Below are positions 1 to 6,419 of a stretch of DNA of 6,621 nucleotides, piece by piece. Position 1 is the stretch's first letter; the number at the start of each line of letters is the position of its first letter. A program made the position numbers and the translations under genes. Under the pieces are notes generated by a model, which did no database searches, was not told the origin of the DNA, and saw only the letters and a list, made by a program, of their open reading frames with translations. The DNA is taken from NCBI GenBank assembly GCA_025937035.1, contig JAICSG010000234.1, positions 1-6,621 on the forward strand, in the 5' to 3' direction. The DNA is from Thermoanaerobaculia bacterium. GTDB taxonomy: Bacteria; Acidobacteriota; Thermoanaerobaculia; Multivoradales; UBA5704.

Positions 1-963
1 CCGGTGGTGGTCTACTCCCCGCACGGGCGCGACCTGCTGCTGCTGATGGAGAGGAGCTTCGAGGCGAAGCACCCGGAGATCGACGTCCGCTGGCTCGACA
101 TGGGCTCGCAGGAGGTCTATGACCGGGTGCGCACCGAAGCCCCCAACCCGCAGGGGGACGTCTGGTTCGGCGGCCCGCAGTCGATCTTCTCGCGCGGCGT
201 GGCCGAGGGGCTGCTCACCCCCTTCCGGCCGAGTTGGGCCGACGCCGTGCCGCCCAGCAGCCGCCTGGGCGCGGACTACTACTTCGGCTCCTACCGCACG
301 GCGCCGGTGCTGGTCTACAACTCCCAGGCGGTCAAGCGCGAGGAGGCCCCGGACGACTGGGACGGCCTGCTCGATCCCAAATGGAAGGGGAAGATCCTGA
401 TCCGCGACCCCCTGGCGAGCGGCACCATGCGCACCCTCTTCGGCATGATCCTCGACCGCTCGCTGAAGCAGACCGGGAGCCTCGACCAGGGGTGGCGGTG
501 GCTGCGCGCTCTCGACGCCCAGACCAAGGAGTACGCTCAGAACCCCGCCCTGATGATGGAGAAGCTCAACCGCCAGGAGGGGCTGATCACCGTCTGGGAG
601 CTCACCGACATCCTCTGGCAGGTCAAGCGCGGCGCCCCCCTCGGCTACAAGTTCGCGAAGAGCGGCTCGCCGGTGATCGACGACTCCGTGGGGCTGATCA
701 AGGGGTGCCAGCACCCGGCCGCGGCCAAGGCGTTCATCGAATACGTGGGGAGCTTCGAGGCGCAGGAGCTGGCGGCGCGCGACTCCTTCCGGCTGCCGGC
801 CCGCACCGACATCCCCGCCGGCCAACTGCCGGACTGGGCCCGCGGCGTGATCCACGACCTCATCCCCGCCGACGTCGACTGGCCGCTGATCGCCAAGAAC
901 GGCCAGTCGTGGATGGCCACCTGGGACCGGACCGTGCGCAACCAGGGCGAGACCCCTCACTGA
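1..963 (+). CDS. ABC transporter periplasmic solute-binding protein, iron(III)-type family, 5' partial
   Basis: This is the periplasmic receptor of an ABC importer, delivering ligand to the permease and ATPase encoded just downstream. The frame is open from the first base (codon 1 at 1-3) to TGA at 961-963. The first visible residues, VVVYSPHG, are where the mature lobe of this family normally begins, so the signal peptide and true start lie upstream; the GTG codons at 4 and 7 are probably internal. Family marks include a DMGSQEV-like segment near residue 32, DVWFGGPQ near 52, RDPLASGTMR near 134, EYAQNP near 176 and IDDSVGL near 225. About 320 residues are visible, close to the usual mature length. 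The histidine of SPHG may match the N-terminal iron ligand of FbpA. The FbpA glutamate site reads GGP here, and no double tyrosine is seen in the second lobe. The importer class is secure; an Fe3+ substrate is not. Confidence 0.9.
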   Translation, partial: PVVVYSPHGRDLLLLMERSFEAKHPEIDVRWLDMGSQEVYDRVRTEAPNPQGDVWFGGPQSIFSRGVAEGLLTPFRPSWADAVPPSSRLGADYYFGSYRTAPVLVYNSQAVKREEAPDDWDGLLDPKWKGKILIRDPLASGTMRTLFGMILDRSLKQTGSLDQGWRWLRALDAQTKEYAQNPALMMEKLNRQEGLITVWELTDILWQVKRGAPLGYKFAKSGSPVIDDSVGLIKGCQHPAAAKAFIEYVGSFEAQELAARDSFRLPARTDIPAGQLPDWARGVIHDLIPADVDWPLIAKNGQSWMATWDRTVRNQGETPH

Positions 964-964
964 C

Positions 965-2059
965 ATGCCTTTCCTGACCCTCGACCGGCTCGACAAGAGC
1001 TTCAACGGCAACCCCGTCCTCCGGGGCCTCTCGCTCGCCGTGGAGAAGGGGGAGATCGTCGCCCTCCTCGGCCCCTCGGGGAGCGGCAAGACGACCGCCC
1101 TCCGCATGATCGCCGGCTTCGAGACGCCGGACCGCGGGCGCATTTTGATTGAAGACGCCGACGTGACCCCCCTGCCCCCCGAGCGGCGGCGCTTCGGCAT
1201 GGTCTTCCAGCACTACGCCCTCTTCCCCCATCTGACGGTGGGCGAGAACGTCGCCTTCGGCCTCGCCGGCCGCTCCGCGAGCCGGCAGGAGACGGCCCGC
1301 CGGCCCCAGCGGGTGGCCGAGGCCCTGGCCCTGGTCGACCTCCCCGGCTTCGCGGACCGGCGGGTGGGGGAGATCTCGGGCGGCCAGCAGCAGCGGGTGG
1401 CCCTCGCTCGCGCCCTCGCCCCCGAGCCGCGCGTGCTGCTCCTCGACGAGCCGCTCTCGAACCTCGACCCGGCCCTGCGCGAGCGCACCCGCCGCGAGCT
1501 GAAGAGCGCCATCCAGCGAGTGGGAATCACCACCGTGCTCGTGACTCATGAGCAGGAGGAGGCCTTCCACCTGGGCGACCGCGTGGCGGTGCTCCAGGAC
1601 GGCGTGCTCCATCAGGTGGGCTCCCCCGAGGATCTCTACGAGCGGCCGGCCACCCGTTTCGTGGCCACCTTCGTGGGCCGGGCCAGCTCCCTCCCTTGCG
1701 TGCTCGAAGGGGACGGCGCCGTCTGGGTGCCCTATCCGCCGGGGGACGCGGCGGGGCCGGTGCGCTGGTCCGCCGTCCGCGCGCCCGAGGCGGAGGGGAT
1801 GGGGCCGGGCGAGGAGGCGGCGCTGGTGGTCCGTCCCGAGTCGCTGGCCTTCGTGGCCGCCGGCAATCCTCAGGCCCTCGCCGGCCGGGTGATCGAGCGG
1901 CGCTACGCGGGACCTGTGACCTACTATCAGGTGGCCCTGGCGCCCGGGGGCGAGGTGGAGGTGCTGGCCCCGTCCGGCGTCGCCGCGGTGGGGGACTCCG
2001 TGCGGGTGGCGCCCGAGCCCCGGGGGCCGGCGCCCAGGATCTTCCGCCGGAACCGCTGA
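965..2059 (+). CDS. ABC transporter ATP-binding protein, FbpC/PotA-like
   Basis: This 364-residue cytoplasmic ATPase powers import through the neighbouring fused permease. All nucleotide-binding motifs are intact: Walker A GPSGSGKT at 36-43, Q-loop glutamine at 82 (VFQHYALFPH), signature ISGGQQQR at 137-144 (Ile in place of the usual Leu), Walker B VLLLDEP with D161 and E162, D-loop SNLD at 165-168, and the switch histidine H195. From about residue 240 a TOBE-like regulatory tail follows, with VVRPESLAF at 288-296 and RYAGPVTYYQV at 313-323. This two-part layout and length are typical of FbpC, PotA and related importer ATPases. The ATG lies 1 base after the binding-protein stop, and only a weak purine stretch (944-951) precedes it, so translational coupling is likely. 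The start is supported by the standard opening MPFLTLDRLDKSF. The sequence alone does not separate iron from other substrates of this subfamily. Confidence 0.95.
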   Translation: MPFLTLDRLDKSFNGNPVLRGLSLAVEKGEIVALLGPSGSGKTTALRMIAGFETPDRGRILIEDADVTPLPPERRRFGMVFQHYALFPHLTVGENVAFGLAGRSASRQETARRPQRVAEALALVDLPGFADRRVGEISGGQQQRVALARALAPEPRVLLLDEPLSNLDPALRERTRRELKSAIQRVGITTVLVTHEQEEAFHLGDRVAVLQDGVLHQVGSPEDLYERPATRFVATFVGRASSLPCVLEGDGAVWVPYPPGDAAGPVRWSAVRAPEAEGMGPGEEAALVVRPESLAFVAAGNPQALAGRVIERRYAGPVTYYQVALAPGGEVEVLAPSGVAAVGDSVRVAPEPRGPAPRIFRRNR

Positions 2060-2114
2060 AGAGGATCGCGGGACGTACAAACCTTGATGCCCTTGCAGCC
2101 GTAGAAACCAAGCC
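2060..2114 (+). other. Intra-operon gap with lower GC and no Shine-Dalgarno
   Basis: This 55-base spacer separates the ATPase stop from the GTG start of the permease. It is visibly richer in A and T than the flanking genes and has no purine-rich ribosome-binding motif close to the GTG. It contains a partial direct repeat (CCTTG at 2082-2086 and 2091-2095) and AAACC twice (2079-2083 and 2105-2109). A five-codon reading frame, ATG at 2087 to TAG at 2102-2104, sits just upstream of the permease start. I cannot assign a function. A leader for coupled translation or a fragment of a dispersed intergenic repeat are both possible. Confidence 0.35.
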
Positions 2115-3764
2115 GTGAGACGCGCGCCCCTTCTCCCCGCCTTAGGCTTAGCCGCCCTCCTCGCCTGGCTGGTGGGCTATCCGCTGCTGTTGACCCTGCT
2201 GGAGGCGCTCGGCGGCTCGAAAGGGTGGACGCTCCACTGGTTCGGCGAGTTCGTTCATCGTCCGGACGAGTGGCTGGCGCTCTGGCGGAGCCTCTGGATC
2301 TCCGCCGCCTCGGTGGCCCTGGCGGCGCTGGTGGGCATCCCGCTCGCCTTCCTGTTCGAGCGCACGGAATTTCCGGGCCGGCGAGTCCTTGGCGCCATCG
2401 TGGCCCTGCCGGTGGCCCTGCCGCCGCTGGTAGGGGTGATCGCCGTCCTCTTCCTCTACGGCGAGAGCGGCTTCGTCTCGCGGGCGGTGCAGGCCCTCCT
2501 GCGGCTGGAGGATCCCCCCTGGCGGCTCACCGGGCCGATCGCGATCCTCCTGGTGCACGCCTACTCGATGTACGTCTACTTCTACCTGTTCACCCGCGCC
2601 GGGCTCGCCCGCCTGGACGCGGCGCTGCTGGAAGCCGCGGCCTCGCTGGGCGCCGGGCGCTGGCGCGCGCTCTTCCGGGTGACCCTGCCGCTGCTGCGGC
2701 CGGCGCTCGCCGGGGCGGCGCTGCTCACCTTCATGACCGCCCTCGCCTCGTTCTCCGCCCCTTATCTCTTCGGGGGCGGCTTCCGGGTGATGACCACCCA
2801 GATCATCGCCTCCAAGCTCAACGGCGAGGTCGCCCTCGCCCAGGTGGAGACGGTGATGCTCGCCGGGCTCGCCCTGCTGGCCCTGGGCGCCATGCGGCGG
2901 GCCGACCGGATGGTCTCGGTCGGCACGGGCGTGCGGGGGATCGCGCCGGCCCGCCGCCAACTGCGCAGCCCGCTCGCCCGCGGCGCCGCCGGCCTGTTCG
3001 GCTGGCTGCTCGCCGCCCTCCTGCTGCTGCCGCACGCCGTGCTCCTGCTGGTGTCGCTGGTGCCGGCCTTCACCTGGACCTCCGAGGCGTTCCCGCCCGT
3101 GCTCAACCTCGGCAACTGGAAGTCCCTGGTCACCGCCTCCGAGCACATGCGGCCGCTGGTCAATTCGCTCTGGATGGGGATCGTCGCGACCGCTCTCGCC
3201 CTGGCGATCGGCTTCGCCGCCGCCCGCCTCGCCTCCCTGCGGAGCGACCGCATGCGGGGGGTGCTGGAAGGGATGATCGCCATCCCCTGGGCGGTGCCGG
3301 GGACGGTCTTCGCCATTGCCCTCGCCGCCACCTTCAGCGTCAACCAGCCGTGGCTCGGCCGCTTCGTGCTGATCGGCACGCCGGTGCTCCTGCCGCTCGC
3401 CTACGTGGTGCGCGACCTGCCGCTGACCGGCCGGGCGGCCCTCGCGGGCCTCCGCCAGCTCGATCCGGCGCTGGAGGAGGCGGCGGCCTCGCTCGGCGCC
3501 GGGCGCTGGCGCCGGCTGACCCGGGTCGTCCTGCCGCTGCTGCGGCCGGCGCTCGCCGCCGGGGCCGGGCTCGCCTTCATCACCGCCCTCGGCGATTTCA
3601 TCGTCTCCATCGTCCTCTACACCTTCGATACCCGCCCCATCTCGATCGAGATCCTCTCCAACCTCCGGCTCCAGGATCTCGGCATGGCGGCGGTCTACGG
3701 CGTCCTCCTGATGCTGGCCAGCGCGGCGGCGTTCCTCCTCTGGGGTCAGGGCGAGGCCCGATAA
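2115..3764 (+). CDS. Fused two-domain ABC transporter permease, FbpB-like
   Basis: This 549-residue inner-membrane protein forms the whole translocation channel, carrying two permease domains in one chain as in FbpB-type importers. About twelve hydrophobic segments can be placed, near residues 4-30, 57-82, 91-115, 137-160, 197-220, 244-262, 291-317, 347-372, 383-408, 415-434, 479-503 and 521-544. Each half carries an EAA loop that docks on the ATPase: EAAASLGAGRWR at 173-184 and again at 455-466. The GTG at 2115 is the first possible start after an in-frame stop at 2085-2087 and gives a good first membrane helix, although no Shine-Dalgarno is seen. It follows the binding-protein and ATPase genes in classical order. 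The arginine-rich stretch at about 261-290 (RRADR...RRQLR) is the linker between halves. Assignment to the iron/thiamine/aminoethylphosphonate permease superfamily is firm; the substrate is not. Confidence 0.93.
   Translation: MRRAPLLPALGLAALLAWLVGYPLLLTLLEALGGSKGWTLHWFGEFVHRPDEWLALWRSLWISAASVALAALVGIPLAFLFERTEFPGRRVLGAIVALPVALPPLVGVIAVLFLYGESGFVSRAVQALLRLEDPPWRLTGPIAILLVHAYSMYVYFYLFTRAGLARLDAALLEAAASLGAGRWRALFRVTLPLLRPALAGAALLTFMTALASFSAPYLFGGGFRVMTTQIIASKLNGEVALAQVETVMLAGLALLALGAMRRADRMVSVGTGVRGIAPARRQLRSPLARGAAGLFGWLLAALLLLPHAVLLLVSLVPAFTWTSEAFPPVLNLGNWKSLVTASEHMRPLVNSLWMGIVATALALAIGFAAARLASLRSDRMRGVLEGMIAIPWAVPGTVFAIALAATFSVNQPWLGRFVLIGTPVLLPLAYVVRDLPLTGRAALAGLRQLDPALEEAAASLGAGRWRRLTRVVLPLLRPALAAGAGLAFITALGDFIVSIVLYTFDTRPISIEILSNLRLQDLGMAAVYGVLLMLASAAAFLLWGQGEAR
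2610..2753 (+). repeat. EAA-loop internal repeat, copy 1
   Basis: This stretch codes for permease residues 166-213 and aligns without gaps to residues 448-495, encoded at 3456-3599, with 35 of 48 residues identical by my count. At DNA level the copies share exact runs of 18 bases (2649-2666 with 3495-3512) and 29 bases (2684-2712 with 3530-3558), always 846 bases (282 codons) apart. It reflects the ancestral duplication of the two permease halves. The nucleotide match is unusually high for that age. Confidence 0.85.
3456..3599 (+). repeat. EAA-loop internal repeat, copy 2
   Basis: This is the second copy of the segment at 2610-2753, in the same orientation and reading register. It codes for the coupling loop (EAAASLGAG at 455-463) and the start of the following helix in the C-terminal permease half. 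Differences from copy 1 cluster at the ends and in the helix after the PALA motif. Confidence 0.85.
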
Positions 3765-3777
3765 GGCAAAAGTCTCC

Positions 3778-5028
3778 ATGAATTCCAGCGCCCTCAAACA
3801 GCTCTGGGTCCTCATGGCCACGGTGTTCGTGGACATGATCGGATTCCTTCTCGTCACGCCGCTGCTGCCTTTCTACGCCACCAACCTGGGGGCGCGGCCG
3901 ATCGTGGTCACCCTGATCCTCTCGGCCTTCTCCCTGGCGCAGCTCCTTTCGGCGCCGTTCTGGGGGCGCTTCTCCGACCGCTACGGCCGGCGGCCGGCGC
4001 TCCTGGTAGGTCTGGGCTCCTCGGCGGTGGCCTTCGCCCTCTTCGGGCTCGCCCATTCGATCTGGATGCTCTTCCTCTTCCGCCTGATCCAGGGGGCCGG
4101 CGGCGGCACCACGGGGGTCGTGCAGGCCTACGTCAGCGACTCCGTGCCGCCGGAGAAGCGGGCCGAGGCGCTCGGCTGGATCAGCGCCGCCACCAACGCG
4201 GGGGTGATGGTCGGCCCCGCCCTGGGCTCGCTCGCCGCCAAGCACATCGGCTGGTCGGGCCCGGGCTTCGTGGCCGCCGTGCTCTGCACGCTCAACGTCC
4301 TCTCCGCCTGGAAGTGGCTGCCGGAATCGAAGCGGGACGACGGTCCGCGGGAGGCGTCCGCTCCGCCCCCCAGGCGCCAGCCGCTCCTCAAATCGGTCGG
4401 CCAGGTGCTGAGTGACCCCGGCTCGCCGGTGAGCCTGCTGATCTGGATCTACGCCGTGGGCATGCTGGCCTTCATGGGGATGAACGGCGTCCTCGCGCTC
4501 TACCTCGGCAAGGTCTACGGCGTGACCAAGGAGACGATCGGCTACTTCTACAGCTACATCGGCGCGATCGGGATCGTCATGCGGGCCGTGCTGCTGGGGC
4601 CGACGGTCCGGCGCTTCGGCGAGATCGGGGTCACCCGGATGGGCTCCCTGTCGCTGGTCCTCGGGCTCGCCCTGATCCCCATCCCCGCCCTGCTCGACCT
4701 CACCCGGATGGAGCGGTTCGCCCTCCTGGCCCTGATCGTCATGCTCGTGCCAGTGGGGACGGCCCTGCTCTTCCCGGCCACCACCGCCCTGGTCTCCCGC
4801 CGCGGCGCCAGGGCCGAGATGGGGCAGACCATGGGGGTCCAGCAGGCCTTCGGCTCCACGGCCCGGGTGGTGGGCCCCATCTGCGCCGGCTGGCTTTACG
4901 AAATGAGCATCAAGGCGCCCTTCTGGGCCGCGGCGGCGGTCATGCTGGCCACGAGCTTTCTTACCTCCCGGCTGACCGAGGAGGAGCCGGCGCGGGTGGC
5001 GGCGGAGCCGGCGGCGGATAGGGCGTAG
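3778..5028 (+). CDS. Major facilitator superfamily transporter, drug/efflux type
   Basis: This 416-residue inner-membrane carrier is most like the TetA/drug:proton antiporter branch of the major facilitator superfamily. Motif A is clear in the loop after the second helix: GRFSDRYGRRP at 63-73. Motif B, FRLIQGAGGG, is at 101-110, and the motif C-like GPALG that marks antiporters is at 146-150 in helix 5. A charged central loop (about 183-205) divides the two six-helix halves. The tail from about 400 is acidic and alanine-rich, and probably cytoplasmic. The ATG lies 13 bases after the permease stop, with only a weak AAGG (3763-3766) upstream, so it probably belongs to the same transcript. The export substrate cannot be read from the sequence. 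Export of a drug, a metabolite or, given the neighbours, a metal chelator are all possible. Stop is TAG at 5026-5028. Confidence 0.9.
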   Translation: MNSSALKQLWVLMATVFVDMIGFLLVTPLLPFYATNLGARPIVVTLILSAFSLAQLLSAPFWGRFSDRYGRRPALLVGLGSSAVAFALFGLAHSIWMLFLFRLIQGAGGGTTGVVQAYVSDSVPPEKRAEALGWISAATNAGVMVGPALGSLAAKHIGWSGPGFVAAVLCTLNVLSAWKWLPESKRDDGPREASAPPPRRQPLLKSVGQVLSDPGSPVSLLIWIYAVGMLAFMGMNGVLALYLGKVYGVTKETIGYFYSYIGAIGIVMRAVLLGPTVRRFGEIGVTRMGSLSLVLGLALIPIPALLDLTRMERFALLALIVMLVPVGTALLFPATTALVSRRGARAEMGQTMGVQQAFGSTARVVGPICAGWLYEMSIKAPFWAAAAVMLATSFLTSRLTEEEPARVAAEPAADRA

Positions 5029-5035
5029 AAGCGGG

Positions 5036-5065
5036 CACGGACGAACACGGACGAACACGGACAGA
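5036..5065 (+). repeat. Tandem 10-base repeat CACGGACGAA (x3, last degenerate)
   Basis: Two perfect copies of CACGGACGAA (5036-5045 and 5046-5055) are followed by a third matching at 8 of 10 positions (5056-5065). The opposite arm, read on the minus strand from 5119 down to 5090, has the same period: CACGGACGAG, CACGGACGGA, CACGGACAAG. The hairpin is therefore an inverted pair of short tandem arrays and not a unique palindrome. Confidence 0.85.
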
Positions 5066-5119
5066 CACTGACTTTCAAGGACGGCTCAGCTTGTCCGTGT
5101 CCGTCCGTGCTCGTCCGTG
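5036..5119. terminator. Long imperfect hairpin of inverted 10-base repeats between convergent genes
   Basis: The arms at 5036-5064 and 5091-5119 are inverted copies matching at 26 of 29 positions, with a 26-base loop. In a minus-strand transcript two of the three mismatches become U-G wobble pairs, leaving one C-A mismatch at the apex. A plus-strand transcript would have two A-C mismatches and one G-U pair. The element begins 7 bases after the MFS stop and ends 18 bases before the stop of the converging minus-strand gene. That position suits a two-way transcription end or an mRNA-stabilising structure. No T-tract follows either arm, so it is not a classical intrinsic terminator. Confidence 0.55.
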
Positions 5120-5137
5120 ATCATGCCCCGGTGCCGT

Positions 5138-5569
5138 TCACCCCTCCGGCACCAGCCACTCCCCATTGACGTTGTCGCGGACCAGGCCGTCCACGAAGCG
5201 GGCGATCTCGACGAGCACGGCCTCGACGTCCGGCTGGGTGGGGTCGAGTTGGACGTCCTCCTCCGCCTCCATCACGTCCAGCCGGGCCGTGCAGCGGCGG
5301 AGGAGCTCGATCCAGTCGCCGGAGAGGACCCCCTCCGCCTCCTCGGCCAGGCCGGCCATCTCCTCGGGCACGTACTCAGGGTCGTCCTCGATCTGGATGG
5401 TCAGGGGGACCGCCGTGGCCACCCGCACCTGCGGGATCGCTCCGGAGAAGCCTTCCCATGCGGTCATCGCGCACTCGTAGGGGAGGCTGGCGGCGAGGTG
5501 CTCCCGGAGATCGCCGAGGGTGAAATCGTGCTCCTCCGGATCGTAGGGTATGGTGGCGGCCGCGAGCAT
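5138..5569 (-). CDS. Hypothetical acidic, lysine-free 143-residue protein
   Basis: I do not recognise this family. Coding status rests on the consistent G/C bias at third positions on the minus strand, an in-frame stop just upstream of the ATG (complement of 5567-5569), and a tidy fit between the hairpin and the divergent region. The upstream Shine-Dalgarno is weak (a GAGAAG-like stretch). By my count the protein has 32 Asp/Glu, 7 Arg and no Lys, giving a net charge near -25. It has no signal peptide or membrane segment. A short hydrophobic beta-like stretch (about 46-60, [15 protein letters not shown]) precedes an acidic [10 protein letters not shown] segment (61-70). The rest looks largely helical (70-130), with W86 and cysteines at 33 and 93. 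It is probably a small soluble cytoplasmic protein. It is transcribed divergently from the yebC-family gene and converges on the MFS gene; neither neighbour suggests a function. Confidence 0.75.
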   Translation of the reverse strand: MLAAATIPYDPEEHDFTLGDLREHLAASLPYECAMTAWEGFSGAIPQVRVATAVPLTIQIEDDPEYVPEEMAGLAEEAEGVLSGDWIELLRRCTARLDVMEAEEDVQLDPTQPDVEAVLVEIARFVDGLVRDNVNGEWLVPEG

Positions 5570-5596
5570 GGAGGGATCTTCTCATGGGCCCCGCCC

Positions 5597-5626
5597 TTTA
5601 CTCGCCCCCGGGGATCGGGCTAGATT
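5597..5626 (+). promoter_or_regulatory. Candidate sigma-70-type promoter for the yebC-family gene
   Basis: TTTACT at 5597-5602 (4 of 6 to TTGACA) is separated by 18 bases from TAGATT at 5621-5626 (4 of 6 to TATAAT). Transcription would start near 5633, giving an untranslated leader of about 55 bases. The -10 hexamer lies inside the small inverted repeat GGCTA/TAGCC (5618-5631), which could also be a protein site. This is a weak consensus match in a GC-rich genome. Confidence 0.35.
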
Positions 5627-5676
5627 TAGCCTTCGCCGGCTCGTCGCCCGGCTTCACCTGAAAAGCTTAATTTCCT

Positions 5677-5680
5677 GGGA
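5677..5680 (+). promoter_or_regulatory. Ribosome-binding site that fixes the yebC start
   Basis: GGGA, followed by AAAAG, ends 7 bases before the ATG at 5688. This supports 5688 as the start over upstream in-frame codons, which would add a 46-residue non-homologous arginine-rich extension. Confidence 0.6.
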
Positions 5681-5687
5681 AAAGATC

Positions 5688-6410
5688 ATGGGACGCATTT
5701 TTGAGACCAGAAAACATACGATGTTCGCCCGCTGGGACCGGATGGCGAAGCAGTTCGCCCGGATCGGCAAGGAGATCACCATCGCCGTCAAGGCGGGTGG
5801 CCCCGATCCCGTGAACAACCCGCTCCTGCGGCGGGTGGTGCAGAACGCGCGCTCGGTCAACATGCCGAAGGACAAGGTCGAGGCGGCGATCAAGCGCGCG
5901 ATGGGCAAGGACGCCACCAACTACGAGGAGAGCCTCTACGAGGGGTATGCCCCGCACGGCGTCGCCGTCATCGTGGAGACCGCGACCGACAACCCCACCC
6001 GCACCGTCTCCAACATGCGGATGCACTTCAACAAGGGGAACGGCACCCTCGGCACTCCCGGCAGCGTCGGCTTCGGCTTCAAGCGCATGGGCGTCTTCCG
6101 CCTCAACCCGGCGGGGATCGACCAGGAGGAGCTGGAGCTGGAGCTGATCGACCACGGCCTGGAGGAAATGGGCGAGAGCACCGGCGAGAAGGGGGAGCCG
6201 CAGCTCGTGCTCCGCTGCGCCTTCTCCGACTTCGGCCAGCTCCAGAAGGCCCTGGAGGACCGCGGCATCACCCCCCTCTCCGCCGAGTCCGAGTACATCC
6301 CGGTGACCCCGATGGAGCTGCCGGAGAATCAGGCCTCCGAGGTGCTCAGCCTGGTCGACCGGCTGGAGCAGGACGAGGACGTCCAGAAGGTGTTCCACAA
6401 CCTGGCGTAA
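5688..6410 (+). CDS. YebC/PmpR/TACO1-family protein
   Basis: This 240-residue cytoplasmic protein has the usual length for the YebC family. Members were long annotated as transcriptional regulators (for example PmpR). More recent work links bacterial and mitochondrial members (TACO1) to translation, easing ribosome stalling at proline-rich stretches. Family marks are [18 protein letters not shown] at 58-75, [19 protein letters not shown] at 84-102, [15 protein letters not shown] at 105-119 and LGTPGSVGF at 121-129; C-terminal residues 199-240 carry [11 protein letters not shown] and the closing VFHNLA. The N-terminus reads [20 protein letters not shown] and not the classical AGHSKWANIKHRK, placing it in the variant subfamily that I recall from Bacteroidota and other phyla. 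Unlike in many genomes, no ruvC/ruvA neighbour is visible. It is probably a single-gene unit with its own promoter. It ends 9 bases before the stop of a converging gene. Confidence 0.93.
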   Translation: MGRIFETRKHTMFARWDRMAKQFARIGKEITIAVKAGGPDPVNNPLLRRVVQNARSVNMPKDKVEAAIKRAMGKDATNYEESLYEGYAPHGVAVIVETATDNPTRTVSNMRMHFNKGNGTLGTPGSVGFGFKRMGVFRLNPAGIDQEELELELIDHGLEEMGESTGEKGEPQLVLRCAFSDFGQLQKALEDRGITPLSAESEYIPVTPMELPENQASEVLSLVDRLEQDEDVQKVFHNLA

Positions 6411-6419
6411 AGCGACCGC

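Larger units (their letters stand above)
5570..5687. other. Divergent intergenic region
   Basis: These 118 bases separate the starts of the minus-strand acidic protein gene and the plus-strand yebC-family gene, so promoters for both should lie here. Two small inverted repeats are visible: GGCTA/TAGCC at 5618-5622 and 5627-5631, and GCCGG/CCGGC at 5635-5639 and 5648-5652. The segment nearest yebC (about 5659-5685) is clearly richer in A and T. I could not pick a believable promoter for the minus-strand gene. Confidence 0.6.

Noticed and set aside
234..977. 247-codon plus-strand frame overlapping the binding protein
   Set aside because: It is an out-of-frame Arg/Pro/Gly-rich shadow of the binding-protein gene with no independent support.
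860..2080. 406-codon open frame antisense to the ATPase gene
   Set aside because: It mirrors a complete ATPase with all motifs. The translation is low-complexity and spans two real genes.
2148..3857. 569-codon open frame antisense to the permease
   Set aside because: It lies opposite a clear twelve-helix permease. Its product is a low-complexity mix of Gly, Glu, Arg, Gln and His, as expected for the complement of GC-rich membrane-protein codons.
3598..5058. 486-codon open frame antisense to the MFS gene
   Set aside because: It is the complement of a well-supported transporter, with biased His/Gln/Arg/Gly composition and no recognisable domain.
5036..5119. CRISPR-like array
   Set aside because: The units are 10 bases, directly abutting and inverted across a loop, with no spacers and no cas genes nearby.
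5130..5153. GGTGCCG/CGGCACC inverted repeat at the stop of the minus-strand gene
   Set aside because: It is a 7-base stem with a 10-base loop and no T-run, overlapping the last codons. It may add to the neighbouring large hairpin but cannot be supported as a terminator by itself.
5117..5623. 168-codon plus-strand frame opposite the acidic protein
   Set aside because: Third-position G/C bias and protein-like composition favour the minus strand. This frame also begins inside the hairpin arm and overlaps the divergent promoter region.
5550..5687. 46-residue N-terminal extension of the yebC-family protein
   Set aside because: The extension matches nothing in the family, contains the likely promoter and lacks a good ribosome-binding site, whereas the ATG at 5688 has one and gives the normal length.
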